Position numbers and translations under genes: made by a program. A stretch of DNA of 64,000 nt from Nepenthes gracilis (Eukaryota > Streptophyta > Magnoliopsida > Caryophyllales > Nepenthaceae): positions 8,273,379 to 8,337,378 of the forward strand of contig BSYO01000010.1 of the NCBI GenBank assembly GCA_033239525.1. The letters are read 5' to 3'. This document shows, piece by piece, positions 32,883 through 44,930 of this stretch. The notes under the pieces are model-generated. The model was not told where the DNA came from. It saw only the letters and a program-made list of their open reading frames with translations, and did no database searches. Every line of letters begins with the position of its first letter. Within the stretch, counting starts at the first letter, position 1.

Positions 32883-34270
32883 CTTAAAAAAATTTCATCC
32901 TCAAAATTTGTATACTTCCATTCCTATCTTCATCCTTAATTAGATAGGGCGATTTTCTCAGATTTGCTTATGTGTTTCCATAATAATTCCTTAATTGAAG
33001 ATTATCCTAAAATTTTATAGTCAGAGAAATCATCTAAATTCCCAAAATTAGATTATCAAAATTCCAAATCGAATCTTAGTATGACAATTTAACAGAGTAC
33101 ATACATATCATAGTGGTTCATAAATCCAGAGCAGTACTAGTCAAAATTCATTTTTTTTTTTTTGACTTAATGAAAACCTAGAATAGTCTAATGTTTTTTT
33201 TTAATCTCGATTCATTCTTTATCTTCTAAACTCGAGATTCTTTTCTTAAAAGATCCATTTATTTGAATCATCTTTAATTTGATCTTTCCCCTAATTAACA
33301 TAAGGCTTATTTTTCTCCTAAATAAAAATCTCGAAAGGATTCATCCTATTATTTGACTGTCAGTCATGTTCGCAAAGAGATTCAGAGAATGGTAATATAG
33401 TCATCCCAATTATCTTTTAACATTAATGTCTTTAATTTAAGTTCAATTCAGAATTTCTTTGCCAATTCTCAAATCAAATCTTATATCCCATTACTATGGG
33501 CCCATATACTTTTATTATGCTACTCTGGTTAACCTTCTATAACATAATATTTACAAGGAAATCTCTAGAATATTGATATTGCAAAGATAAAATTCATGAT
33601 CTTTAGTAGGAAACACAAATGAAGATATAAACTCCAAATCTATATACATACTTGCTAAAGTTCCTTAGATGAGAATTTCTATCTTTTCCCAAGATAGTTT
33701 AAATTCTAACAATCCACAGAATACTTTGTTACATATCCCAAGGTACTGAAATATTTATGGTAAGACATTTGGCCAGTACTTTCCTAAATTTGATAGGAGA
33801 TTTCTGAAATCAATCATAATTTTGACATAACCTCAATAATATTTTCAAGTTGCTAAAAAAACTATCTTCAAATTCCCATATAGCTAGAGAATCCTTCATA
33901 ATTACAAAATCTGCCCAAGGTGGTCATGTACACTAAATAATTTAGCACTCATTCTTCTTATCTCTTAATCGACTCATCTTTATTGTAATTGAAGTTCATA
34001 GTTTAAATTTTAAGTTAAATTATTCTTATCGATCAATCTATATTGATTTATAAATCAAATCATTCCTTAATATTAGCTAAATCGAATCACTCCCTTAATA
34101 TTACCTCAATGTTCTATATGTCACAAAAATTCACTGATCTAAATTGAAGAACTAGGATACACTATAATATTTTAAATTTTTATCAGATTTAATTAAGATT
34201 ATTACTATTTTGGATAATTTGAGTATGATAAAAATAAATAAATATTATAAAATTTTTAAATATATTTGGA
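32883..34270 (-). pseudogene. Heavily eroded pol 3' end (integrase) of element J
   Basis: No reading frame survives, but the order of short matches to integrase of H and K on the minus strand is kept: the 3' box just after the LTR, a chromodomain-like stretch at about 32940-33010, and around 33370-33410 a GTCATCCCAATTATCTTTTAACATT-like block (matching GATCATCCCAGTTGCC in K). The sequence is strongly AT-rich, as expected after long C-to-T decay. From about 33700 the homology is no longer visible to me. Confidence 0.4.
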
Positions 34271-34350
34271 TTTGTTGGGTTGGCACCCAAATTGTGCCCG
34301 TGCTGTTGCCCGAATATTGATTTGATTTTTGAAATAAAAGAAACGAAAAA

Positions 34351-34414
<64 letters not shown>

Positions 34415-35050
34415 TATTATTTCTTTAAAAGAAGAAGAAGAAGAAGAAGAATCAGGGAACAGGGAAAGGGTTTGCGAGAAGATAAGCCATTACTTTCTCA
34501 TTTTTTCTGCTTTTTCTATTCCTTTTCTCATCTCCTTTCTTCCTTTTTTAGCATCTTTTTTTTCTCCTTTGTTGCAACTGCTTTTTTTTCCCCTTTTTGC
34601 TGCAGCTTCTTCTTTAATACATATTATTTTTTTCTAACTTCAACTTTTTTTTTTTTCGATTGTAAAATTATCCAAATGCAAGCCAATGCTTTCTCTTCCT
34701 CTCTCTTTCTTTTTTTATTTTTTTTGTTTTTATCCTTTTTCTCTTCTCCCCTTCTTCCTTTTCTTTTGTCTCTTCTTTCTACTCCTTTTTTGCAGCTTCT
34801 TTTTTGTTGTGGCTTCTTCTTCACCATAATGCTTTTTCATCTAACTTCTTCTTTTTCTCCATTTGTATTCCCTTTTCCCCTATTTCTCCTTTCCCTCCAT
34901 TTTGATTCTTGTTATTTTAACTTACTGTACAAACGTATACAACACTATCGATTAAAAGAACATTTTGGATGCACTTATAAAAGAATCCACAATGTGGCAT
35001 TTAAAGCACCATCCAATTTCTAGTCCGGCTCATTTACATTCCCATTTGAA
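34271..35050. repeat. Low-complexity tract: (TA)n, (AAT)n, (GAA)n and long pyrimidine run
   Basis: Starts with an A run, (TA)n at 34360-34380, (AAT)n to about 34413 and (GAA)n to 34450, then 450 bases of pyrimidine-rich DNA with two similar segments (about 34590-34640 and 34785-34850, both with TTGCAGCTTCTT and TCTAACTTC). A long open frame here is only a by-product of low complexity. The end (34960-35050) resembles, in inverted orientation, 48545-48620. Confidence 0.6.
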
Positions 35051-35869
35051 CGCCGTATTACTATATTTCCTCTCATCATTGATCAATGCATTTCAAGGCA
35101 CTTGGGTAGGATAAATCAAATTATTCATAAAATGTATATATTTTAACATTAGTTTTAAATTGTGTTTTATAAGTAAACATTTAAAATTTTTAAAATTTTT
35201 TTATTTGTCAAAATAGCATTTAGTATATATAATAATCTTATTCAACTTTTTTAAAATACTAGACACTTAGATTACAAAAGGATCAGCAGTATAGGGGCTA
35301 TAAATATTATTTTACCCACAATAATTTTTCTTCCAAATTTAATTTTATTCTATTTGGTTTCCAATTACAAATATAATGATGACCACTAGCGTTCTACTTG
35401 ATCATTCAATAATAAAAAATGCCATAAATAAATAGAGTTTCGTTCTTAGCTTTCTATGAAACAATAAGATCCTAATTTTAATTCAAATCAATTCACTATT
35501 GCACAAGGTTATTAGCAACCAGTAAGAATAAATTGATATTTTCATTCAAGTTAAAAATTGATGTTTGGCCTAAACCAAACATCGTGATTAATGCAAATGC
35601 ATCCTGAAGGACTACGTGAAAATTTTAAAATCAAAATTGCAATAAAATAGGATTACCAGTAGTGGCGTTATTTTCACTTGAATATCTACTGCAATTTACT
35701 ACTTCCACGCCTAGGAGATGGGTCGCTGAAGAATCGAAGAAAGTAACCAAACTACGGAGACGAAGGAAAAAGCCCTAAAACACCATGAATCAGAGATAAG
35801 AAAATCAATTTCAAGAAGAAGGCATTCAGAAGCAACACAAAGCCCTAAAATATGTTTCAGAAGCCTCAA
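35051..35869. other. Unassigned AT-rich sequence
   Basis: No protein homology, LTR ends or RNA gene recognised. AT-rich with no convincing open frame. The stretch 35700-35860 is less AT-rich and resembles plant 5' untranslated DNA on the minus strand (TTTTAGGGCTTTTTCC), but I cannot tie it to a gene. Confidence 0.3.
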
Positions 35870-36230
35870 TTCAAATTGAAGTGAATGAAGAAACTAAAAG
35901 GAGCTAAGCTATGAAAGGCGTACTTGTAAATGAGCGTAGTCCACAGCCATCTTTGAACCAAATATCTGCGCATGCCCGTCCCGGCCTTGCTGAATACAAT
36001 CTTGCTAGAGGCTTAAGTCTTAAAAACCATATCTCCCCTTCTCTTCTGATTCTAGCCCATAAAAAAGAAAATCATAAATTCCAAAATCTAACCAGTAAGA
36101 TAAACATTTTTGCAGTTCAATTGTACAAATTATTTGCCCGGAATCGTTGCAAGGCCCCAAAAAATCCAGGCTTTTTTTCCCCTTCATCAGAGTGGTAGGC
36201 TCTGATTCAGGCATTTCAGTTACCAAAGCA
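35870..36230. repeat. Direct duplication, copy 1
   Basis: Shares with 36410-36808, in the same order, GTGAATGAAGAAACTAAA, GCATGCCYGTCCC, TTGCMGTAT/CTGAATA, a CCAAAATCTAAC-like block, ATTTTTGCAGTTCAA and AATCCAGGCTTTTTTTCCCC. A 95-codon frame (35911-36198) lies within it but the frame is not kept in copy 2. Confidence 0.65.
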
Positions 36231-36409
36231 AGAAAATAGAATTATAAGCTTTTACTTGCAAGAGGGGAATTTCTTAACATGCCTAATTTCGATGATTAAC
36301 AGTAGCGGAGGCAAGGAATACTATCATCCCTTGCTCTCTCTACTATTCGGTGAGTAGCAGGGGAGGAAGAAAATGCGAGGATTTAAGAAGAAAAAACAGA
36401 TGGAAGAAA
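36231..36409. other. Spacer between the duplication copies
   Basis: About 180 bases with no recognised feature. Its strand asymmetry and the GCTCTCTCTACT block recall untranslated plant DNA. Nothing else seen. Confidence 0.3.
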
Positions 36410-36808
36410 TTCAAATTTAAGTGAATGAAGAAACTAAAGATCTGTGCATGCCTGTCCCCCACCTTGCCGTATCAAATTGAAGGGAATCTGAGTTCTAGAG
36501 ATGTGAAAAGAGAAGGGCAGGAGGAGAGAGAGACTCAAGGAGCCTTGAAAGTGCAACGGTAAAAAAATTATTTTCAGTTCAAATATTAACAGAGTTCTCA
36601 TTATATATTAACAAGACAAAAATGTGAAAATAAAATTAAAAAATAAAAATAAAAATTTTCACATTTTCACGCTAAAATAAAAAGAAAACCCTAACTTCCG
36701 AAATCTAACAAACAAAATAATTATTTTTGCACTTCAACTATTACAAATCATCATGCCCAGAATCATCACGAGGCCCGAACAATCCAGGCTTTTTTCCCCC
36801 TTCATCAA
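36410..36808. repeat. Direct duplication, copy 2, cut by LTR K
   Basis: Second copy of 35870-36230. It ends at TTCATCAA (36808), where copy 1 continues CAGAGTGG, because the LTR of element K begins at 36809. It has extra AT-rich DNA near 36560-36680. Confidence 0.65.
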
Positions 36809-38990
36809 TGTGACGTACTGTATTACTTAACTGAAATTCGGTAGAGTCCCGATTGTAATATGGTCATCAGACTAATACAAAACCTATAAATATTCTATAC
36901 AACATACATATATATCCATAAAATATAAACATAAGATCTAAAAACCACAACATATATACGGCTCCAAACATCATGACTCCAAATATCCTGTTGGAATAGA
37001 GAGATGCCACTAATTCCTAAAATACTCATTACAAAAATCTGAGGAAGCATTTCATAATCCATTACATCATAATCCAGCTAAAGCATATGACCACTATAAT
37101 AAAATACAAAAAAACAAAACTTGTATACAATCCTCCTAAAACCAAAGAATTATCATCTATATGAAAAATACAAAATATACAATCCCCCAAAACTACAAAA
37201 TATAACATCCAAAGTCCTAAAGCTAAGCAATGATCCTTTACTCATTCTCATCAGGTATGAATTTGTGCTGATCATCTGAGGGGAATACAAAACAGAAAGG
37301 AGTAACCAAGTGCTCAACAATGCACATATATAACAAGAATCATGCAAGTTTCATATTCAGAATCATAATATTACATATAGGAAGGAATAAATATGTATGG
37401 GAAATCATAAAATATGAATTAGAAAAATATGCTTTCATGATATCTTTCAAATTCCTTTAGTCCTTTTTCATGGTTCTTTAATTCATCTCATCATACTGAA
37501 AACTTATTTCGTTCGGGGACTAAAACCAGTAGGCCTTACTAACTAAAAGAGCAGTCGATCGTAGTCTGAATTGTTTTTGCTCATACACAATCAAAAGTCA
37601 TTTTCTCCTATTCAAGACCTAGAGGCGGGCCGTCTACATATAATTCCTACAGACGAGGCCTTAGCCGCAAGCAGTCCGAAAATAGACAACAATCTTCCAC
37701 TATAATATATTAAGGCATGCTAAAATATACTACCTGACGAATATTCTTCAATCCAAGTTAGTTTCTTATTTCCTTAGAGAATTCTACTCTTAAATTCATA
37801 ATTTCTTTGTTTTCACTCTGCTGGAAAATAGTTTATAAGTCCATTACTTAATCACAGAATATCCATCCTTAATCATTTTTCCATAAAACTTGTACAGATA
37901 CATATTTCCATATCCTTGTGAGTTTAAGTCCTCACATGACCTTAATTACATGCATAAATCACTTGGAGCTTGAAGAATTAGATAATTCTTTCCACATTAA
38001 GCCAAAGATAATTTTAAGGCTCCTGAATGTTAAATTCCTTCACAAATGGTTCATAACATGATATTTGGAATATACAAAATTAACATTCTCATAATACATG
38101 TAATTAAATATTAATCAATCATGTCTATAAGTTAAGGTTCAATTTTCTAAGTCTACTTTATGCATAAATTTCAAGGAGAATGGAAAAAATGTGCGGGGCA
38201 CGGGTTAGGGTTCCATTAAAGATAAACCATACAAAATATGGAAAATTGGACACCAAATCGATAAAATTTCATGCTCAAGTCATGGGTATCCATTATCTAA
38301 AGCAAATTATGCATAAAATCCAAAATAAACGGGCAAAAGTGGTTTGGGCGCGGGTTAGGATTTTCGGTGTAAAATACCGCACAAATCTCATAAATCGGAC
38401 ATAAGATTGAAGTATATTCATGCTCAAGTCTTGGTATTACAAAACATAAACTTAAACAGACATTGGAACGAAAATACTCAAAAGGAATGGAACAAAAAGT
38501 GTAACAAGAGAAAGAAAAGCATATAGGCGTATTTGCCTCGACCAGATCTCAGAATCGGACACAAAAACCTTGGATTCTTCCTTCTCTCTCTTCTCCTCAC
38601 GGTCTCTCTCTCTCTCTCTCCTCACTCTCATATCCATGTGAAAATGATGGAAAGAGACGTGTGGGCTTATATATATAAGCTGGTGCTCGAGCACCGGTCA
38701 AGCTCTCATCGAGCGCCAAAGCATCCAAGAGGCCATACTCAAGCACTCATCGAGCGCCCATCGAACGGGCAATTCTGCCAATCAAGCACCTTGGGCGTGC
38801 TCAAGGGTGCCTCGGGCGTGACAATTCTACCAGATGCACCCTGAGCGTGCCTTAGGCGCCATTCGAGCGTCTATCCTCTCGACTCCTCTTATACTTCCAA
38901 TACTAATTTTTCACATGAATTAAGTCCAATCTTGATTATATTAACTTAATTATCTTTCAATTATTATATTACAGAATTCGGAACCTTACA
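36809..38990 (-). repeat. LTR K, 3' LTR of element K
   Basis: 2182 bases bounded by TGTGACGTAC and GAACCTTACA, followed by a clear polypurine complement. On the minus strand it starts TGTAAGGTTC. It includes a (CT)n-rich segment near 38600-38625, a TATA region (CTTATATATATAAG, 38666-38679) and GCTCGAGC/CATCGAGCGC motifs at 38685-38870. Its low side abuts copy 2 of the duplication, with ATCAA (36804-36808) as the putative target duplication. Confidence 0.85.
38666..38679 (-). promoter_or_regulatory. TATA box region of LTR K
   Basis: Perfect palindrome CTTATATATATAAG within U3, with CTCGAGC motifs immediately upstream on the minus strand. Same arrangement as in the solo LTR at 25745. Confidence 0.6.
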
Positions 38991-39006
38991 ACTCTCCCCC
39001 ACTTAG
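38991..39006 (-). promoter_or_regulatory. Polypurine tract of element K
   Basis: Minus strand AAGTGGGGGAGAGT directly before the LTR start TGTAAGG; the AATTTTGGGGATGAAATTTT-like box lies just upstream. It fixes the LTR edge at 38990. Confidence 0.9.
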
Positions 39007-39053
39007 AAAATTTCATCCCCAAAATTAACGGGTCCTAACAATCATCACATACC

Positions 39054-39304
39054 TCAAAACAAGTGGGGATATTTCTCCCGGATCTCATCCTCCTTCTGCC
39101 AAGTAACCTCTTCTATAGTGTGGTTCCTCCATAGGACTTTGACTAAATGGATTGTTTTCATCTGAAGCACTTGGTCCCTACAGTCCATAATCTGCACGGG
39201 CTTCTCGACATATGACAAATCTTCATTAGTCAATAAAGGCTCGTAATCGATGACATGAGCAGAATCGTAGACATACTTCCAGAGTATCGAAACATAGAAA
39301 ACGT
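39054..39304 (-). pseudogene. Integrase C-terminus and open chromodomain of element K
   Basis: Minus-strand stretch of about 83 codons without a stop, ending in TGA at 39054-39056. It contains the linker (SAHVIDYEPLL, EDLSYVEKPVQI) and a full chromodomain end with both Trp residues (VLWRNHTIEEVTW, EIREKYPHLF). Chromodomains of this clade bind methylated histone H3 and steer integration to heterochromatin. The piece is separated from the rest of integrase by the solo LTR at 39305-41783, so it is no longer expressed as a fusion. Confidence 0.85.
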
Positions 39305-41783
39305 TATAAGGTGTCGGTTTTCACGATGTGGTAAATATGAGTGGTGAGGCTCCGGATTTCAAAATATAGTAATTAAGTTAAAATAGGTGAATTAAGATCA
39401 AAGAGTACGGATGGAATCGGTTTAAAAAGCACAAATATCCAGAATCGATAAAAGCGGGAACCGAAGTTGAAAACTGTGAAATGTGAATCCTTAAATAAGA
39501 TTTTGAGTTTTAAACTATAATAATCATGGCTTATTAAGCATATATAATCAAAATAAGGGTCCAAGGATGTGAAGAATTGGGTTAGTGGAGTCAAAATAGG
39601 TCCCGAACGGAGAAAACGGGAAGCTAGCATGCTACAGGCTTGACGCGGGCCTGACCTGCTCCCAACCAATGCCCGAAGCACTATCTGGGCTCGAAAAATA
39701 GAACCTCCATGCTCGAGGAGCACTCGAGGCACGTCCTGGGTAGGAAAAATAGAACCTCTCTGCCTAATCACTGCCAGACTAGTGCTCGAGCGCCATTTGG
39801 GATATTTAAGCTTGTGAGGATTTTCTCCCGTGAATTTTTCAACCATTTCTGATTTTTAGAGAGAGAGAGGATGAAGACTAGAGAGGATAATAAGGCCCAC
39901 AAGTTCAAATCCGTCCGAGAACCAATTAGAAAGGTGATAGATCGGGTCGAGGCAAGTACACTCGTACCCTCCTCTTTCGTTTTCTTACCCTTTTATTCCG
40001 TTATTCTCGGGTATCTTCATTTTGATACCCGATCAATTTTATATTTTGCAGTCCCCAAAACCTAAGCATGCATATATGTGAATCCCATAGCCCAAATCTG
40101 AGATTTTGATTGGTTTTAGACAAGGAAACCCTAACCCCATGTCGGAATGATTTTACCCACAAATTTGTGGCTTTTGCACAAATTGAGAGTAGAATATTAT
40201 TACACATATCCTATATAAGTTAATTTATCGATTGGATGTCCGAAATTTTGTGAAGTATCTGATATGCATAACCGAGCACTATTCACGTGCACTATTCACG
40301 TATGGCACTATTCACTCAAGGCCATTAAACACTATTTTGCATAATTTTACCTTGTTTAATTGTTGATTAAGTGATATATATCTGTTCAAATTCAATTACA
40401 TAATCTGAAAGTTACGATATGTGCATTTGTGAAGGAAATTCGAGTCTGAAAGCCCTTAAAGTCAAATTGCTTTTTAATGGTAAGAATTCTCAATCTTCTC
40501 TATATTTATGATATTCATACATAAAGTTAAGTCATGAAAATATTTAAATTCGAAAGTAAAATGAAAAGTATACGAATATTTAGAGAAAAATTTCACAATT
40601 TGGGTATATGATGGATTTTTCTCCCAAATTGAGATATTTGTAAAAGATGGTTAGTAGATATTCCCTCAAAAGAATAAGAAATTATGAAATTAAAATCACA
40701 GATTCATATTTAAAAGGTAATATTCTTAGGTATGCTACTAGTATGATAGTGGAGACTCAAGGATTTGTCCTGACCGTATATTGTAGTAAGTGATGCTTTT
40801 AACATGCCTTAGGATATTATAGTGGTAATCGAGGATAAGAACTTCGACCATCCTACCCTCGGGATATAAATTTTGGATGAATAAGAATAAGAGAACCATC
40901 CTGCTCTCGGGATATAAATTTTAGAGGAATCTTTGGCTTTAAATTGTATAGAGTGAACACAATCTATTCTCAATTATTCGCTCCTTTGGCTGGTAAAATT
41001 TACTAGACCGGGTCAGCAAAGATGAATAAATATGCATTAGTTATAACCTAAAGAAAGAAATAAATTGTATCCCAAGTATATTTAACCAAGTTTATGTTCA
41101 CGCATTTCCTTCATGCTCTTATATTCCTTTTCTACCCAATTTTGCTTATATTATTTACTGCCTTATATATGATGCATTTATTGAGCTGTTAGCTCACCCT
41201 TACCACTTTTTCCTTCTAGATGAGATCCACGAGCTGACGCCGGTTAGATAGAGTAAGGAGAGGAATTTGCTAAAGGAGATTTGCTGGACTCAGAGACTTG
41301 TAAATTAGGATATGTTTAATGAAACAGAATGTAAATAGTTAAATTAGGTTAATGTTATGTATTAAATTGTGGCATGATATTTTATTTGTTGTTATGGATC
41401 ATTTTTATGCTTCCGCAAATTGTTTATGGATGTAGTTTTGCTTCCATATTTTTCATTTTCGATTTGTTTAGACTCTTAGATGGCATCTCTATTTAGATCC
41501 AATATAATAGTTTAAGGTCATTGTGTCAGAGTAATGGATGAATAGCATGTAATGTTGATCCTATGTATGTGTTGAGGTTGAATTTTTGAGGTCTGGATAT
41601 TTATATGCTTCATACAAGTTTGATTTAACCAGGTTGTATGTATAATTTTTGTCCATTTTTAGCGAAAACTCTGTCGAATTTTCTATAAAAATTTATGCAA
41701 TAAATCAATTGCATATTAGTCTGATTTTGTTAAATTTGATTTCTGACAAAAGTTATTAGTGGATTATGATCCGTTCCGTCACA
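39305..41783 (+). mobile_element. Solo LTR inserted in integrase of element K
   Basis: 2479 bases in plus orientation. The start reads TATAAGG, a probable mutated TGTAAGG; the end is CCGTTCCGTCACA. Flanks are AACGT (39300-39304) and AACAT (41784-41788), a five-base duplication with one transition. Integrase homology continues on either side (NVF...SIL side at 39300, EVYDV side at 41800). It has two CTCGAG-type motifs near 39715-39735, one near 39780, a TATA-like TATTTAAG near 39801 and a purine-rich GAGAGAGAGAG near 39860. Confidence 0.85.
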
Positions 41784-43050
41784 AACATCGTACACCTCTC
41801 CCAAAATCAGTGGCAAGGCCAAACGATAGGCCACCTCCCCCACTTTCTCAAAAATCTCGAATGGGCCAATAAACCTAAGTTTTAGCTTCCCTTTAAGTTT
41901 GAATCTAGATACACCCTTCAACGGTAATACCTTTAAAACGACAAAGTCTCCGACTTTAAACTTCAGCTCTGATCTTCTCCGATTGGCATAGCTCTTCTAC
42001 CTGCTTTGGGCTACCCTTAGCTTCTCAAGGATCAATCTGATCTTATCGGACGTTTCCATAACAATCTCTGGCCCCATAACCGTCTATTGTCTATCTCCTC
42101 CTAATGAATCGACGACTAGCACTTTCTTTCATACAGGGCTTCGAAGGGGGTTATCCCAATACTTGCACGATAACTATTATTATACGCGAATTCTGCCAAG
42201 GCTAGATGATCATCCCAGTTGCCTTTCAGTTCCATCACCGCGACCCTCAACATGTCCTGCAAAATCAAAATAGTTCGCTCAGACTATCCATCCGTCTACG
42301 GGTGATAAGCTATAATAAACTTTAGATTCGTCCCCATTTCATGATACAAACTTTTCAAAAATTTTAAGACAACCCTCAGGTCTTGATCTGACACAATAGT
42401 TGTCGGGATTCCATACAACCTCACCACTTCATTAATGTACATCTGGGCCAAACGATTTCTTGAATAAGTCGTCCGAACAGCCAAAAAGTGCATCAATTTC
42501 ATGAGCCGGTTGACAATCACCCAAATGGCATCATGATTCCTAGGCTTCCTCGGCAATCTTGACACGAAATCTATGGATATATCTTTCCATTTTCAATTAG
42601 GAATAGGCAACGGCTGCAAAAGACCGGATGGCTTCTTACGCTCGCCATTCAACTGCTAGGAGATCCAATATCTCCCCACAAATTCCATGATTTCTCTTCT
42701 CATATTTCTCAATCAAAATATCTTCCTCAAATCTTGATATATCTTATTAATCCCTGGGTGGATCGTGTACCTAGATTGGTGAGCTTCCTTCATAATTTCC
42801 TCCTTCAATTCTCCCATATCGGGCACACAAATTCGGTCATGGAACCTCAAGACTCTGTTGGCTCGAACACTAGAATCAACTCTAGAGTCTTGGTCCAAAT
42901 TTCCAGCAACGTCGGTTAAGAACGGGTCATTCATCTGCTCTTCCTTGATTCGCATCAATATCTTCGGCTAGATACTAAAGTACGACAGAATCATCCAATT
43001 TCCTTGGGCATATCTCCGGATATCATAATACTTCATGCATTCCAACATCT
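41784..43050 (-). pseudogene. Integrase of element K
   Basis: Minus strand. The C-terminal GPFEIFEKVGEVAYRLALP region is at 41800-41910, the SYANRRRSEL region near 41960-42000 (with a CAG to TAG stop), the core at 42296-42565 and the zinc-binding N-terminus at 42713-42958 (HQSRYTIHPG). In the core the first catalytic Asp is Asn (codon 42509-42511) while SDQDLR keeps the second Asp. The Glu region is preceded by two CAG to TAG stops near 42270-42300. The second Cys pair of the zinc finger is lost. Confidence 0.8.
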
Positions 43051-43440
43051 CCATTTCCTTAATCATCAAATGGGCCACAAAACACGCTTGACGGCTCAAA
43101 GCATTTGAGAAAAGAGGTACTTGAGACTCTTGTGGTCCAAATATACCAGGAACTTCTTACCGTACAAATAATGTCTCCAGATCTTTAGGGTAAAAATTAC
43201 TGCTGCAAGCTCTAAATCATACGTTAGATAGTTCTTCTCGTATATCTTCAACTACCTCAATCCATAGGCTATCACCTTTCCACGCTGCATCATAACACAG
43301 CCCAAACCCATCCTGTTCTCATCACAATAAACTTTAAACCCACCAGAACATTTTTGAAATCATCAAGATCGGGGCGGATGTCAGTCGGTCCTTTAGCAAC
43401 TGGAAACTTTGTTCACACTCCTCTGTCTAGACAAACTTAA
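43051..43440 (-). pseudogene. RNase H of element K, internally deleted
   Basis: The minus-strand RNase H N-terminal half is recognisable ([11 protein letters not shown] counterpart near 43105-43160). Compared with B, about 95 bases are missing at 43106, between the codons for the ADALSR region and the QKE segment, removing the end of the domain. Confidence 0.7.
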
Positions 43441-44260
43441 CATCCTTCCTTGTTAAGCGGGTCAGTGGCAAAGCAATCCTTAAGAAAATCTCCACAAACC
43501 TCCAATAATAACCCACAATCCCAAAGAAACTCCGGACCTCGGTTACCGATGACTATCGGCCCCAATTAACAACAGCTTCAACCTTCTTCGGGTCCACAAA
43601 AATACTCCATTCGATATAAAATAACCCAAAATACAACTTTCTCTAGCCAAAATGCATACTTCTTTAACTTGGCATACAATTTCTCTTTCCGAAGCGTTTG
43701 GAGCTCAATCCTCAAATGCATGACATGCTCATCATAGCTCATTGAATAAATCAATATATCGTTAATGAACACCACCACAAACTTATCCAAGTAGGGTCGA
43801 AAAACCTGATTCATCAAGTCTATAAAAGAAGCGGGGGTATTAGACAACCCAAAAGGTATAATTAAAAATTCATAATGCCCATACCTTGTCCGAAAACCTG
43901 TCTTTGCTACATCCTTCTTTTTTGTTCTCAACTGGTGGTATCCCAAGCTAAGATTAATCTTTGAAAATACTTGTGCTCCTTACAGCTGATCAAATAGGTC
44001 ATCAATCCTTGGCAAAGGATACTTATTCTTAATGGTGATCTTATTTAGCTCTCGATAATCGATACAAAGCCGCAACAATCTATCCTTCTTCTGGACAAAC
44101 AACACCGAGGCACCCCAAGGAGATACACTTGGCCGAATAAATCCCTTGTTCAGAAGCTCTTGCAGCTACTGCTTCAATTCCTTCAATTCGATAGGTGCCA
44201 TCCTATACGGTGCCTTCGAAACCAGTGCTGAACTAGGTACAATCTCAATCTTGAGCTCAA
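43441..44260 (-). pseudogene. Reverse transcriptase of element K, catalytic Asp lost
   Basis: The minus-strand frame 43578-43946 covers [30 protein letters not shown] and the catalytic loop, which reads FINDILIYS: Asn replaces the first Asp (codon 43761-43763). Fingers ([12 protein letters not shown], 44080-44160; [11 protein letters not shown], 44040-44070) are present upstream with stops, and the thumb follows to 43441. Inactive. Confidence 0.8.
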
Positions 44261-44930
44261 TTTTTTGATTGGGTGGCAACCCAGGCAATTCTTTGAGAAA
44301 GGCATTTTTGAACTCACTAACCATTGGGATATCCTTAGCCAGCACACTATGACTTCTAATCGTGCAGGCATAAGTCAGATCGGCTTGACATTTGAAATCC
44401 ATCAAATGACGAGCGTGAAAAGCTGGAATAAAACATGGTGGCTCATTCCACACCATACCTTGGAAATAGAATGGTTCACATCCCGGAATTGCGAAGTGAA
44501 CCTACTTATGAAAGCAATCCACATTGACGTGATGACTTGCCAGTCAATCCATGCCCCAGATCACGTCAAAGTCGTGCATCTCGAGCAAAACCAGATCCAC
44601 CATCAACTGTAGGCCGTTAATCAACACTTCGCACCTCGGATACAAAGTATCTGTAACCACTGACGATCCCAAGGGTATGGAAACAACCAAAATATGATCT
44701 AATATTCTCAAATGGGACAACAAATTACTTGCAAATTGTGAAAACACAAATGAATGGGTCGAACCCAAATCCAGAAGAACAAGTGCAAAAGTATTAAAGA
44801 TGACAATAGTACCTTCTACTACATTCAATGACACCTCCGCATCTCGGGCCGTAACTGCAAAGGCCTTCCCTAGAACGATCGACTTCTTCTCCACTGCGTC
44901 CTCGAAATCGGGCAATCTTTAACCATATGG
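44261..44930 (-). pseudogene. Protease of element K
   Basis: Minus strand. The frame 44544-44915 runs from the gag/protease linker (IVLGKAFAVTARDAEVSLNVVEGTI) through the active-site region VLLDLGSTHSF to DFDVIWGMD. The usual Asp-Ser-Gly is Asp-Leu-Gly here. The frame 44166-44456 continues into the linker before RT. A stop lies at about 44543. Confidence 0.75.

Noticed and set aside
34280..35023. 247-codon plus-strand ORF
   Set aside because: Entirely a product of microsatellites and a pyrimidine run (Phe/Ser/Leu-rich); no domain or codon pattern of a gene.
35911..36198. 95-codon ORF as a host gene
   Set aside because: Frame is not preserved in the duplicated copy and no domain is recognised; kept only as part of a repeat.
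38600..38640. Telomeric or centromeric satellite
   Set aside because: CT-rich stretches are short U3 elements in LTRs; I see no long tandem array of 150-180 base monomers or TTTAGGG repeats anywhere in the window.
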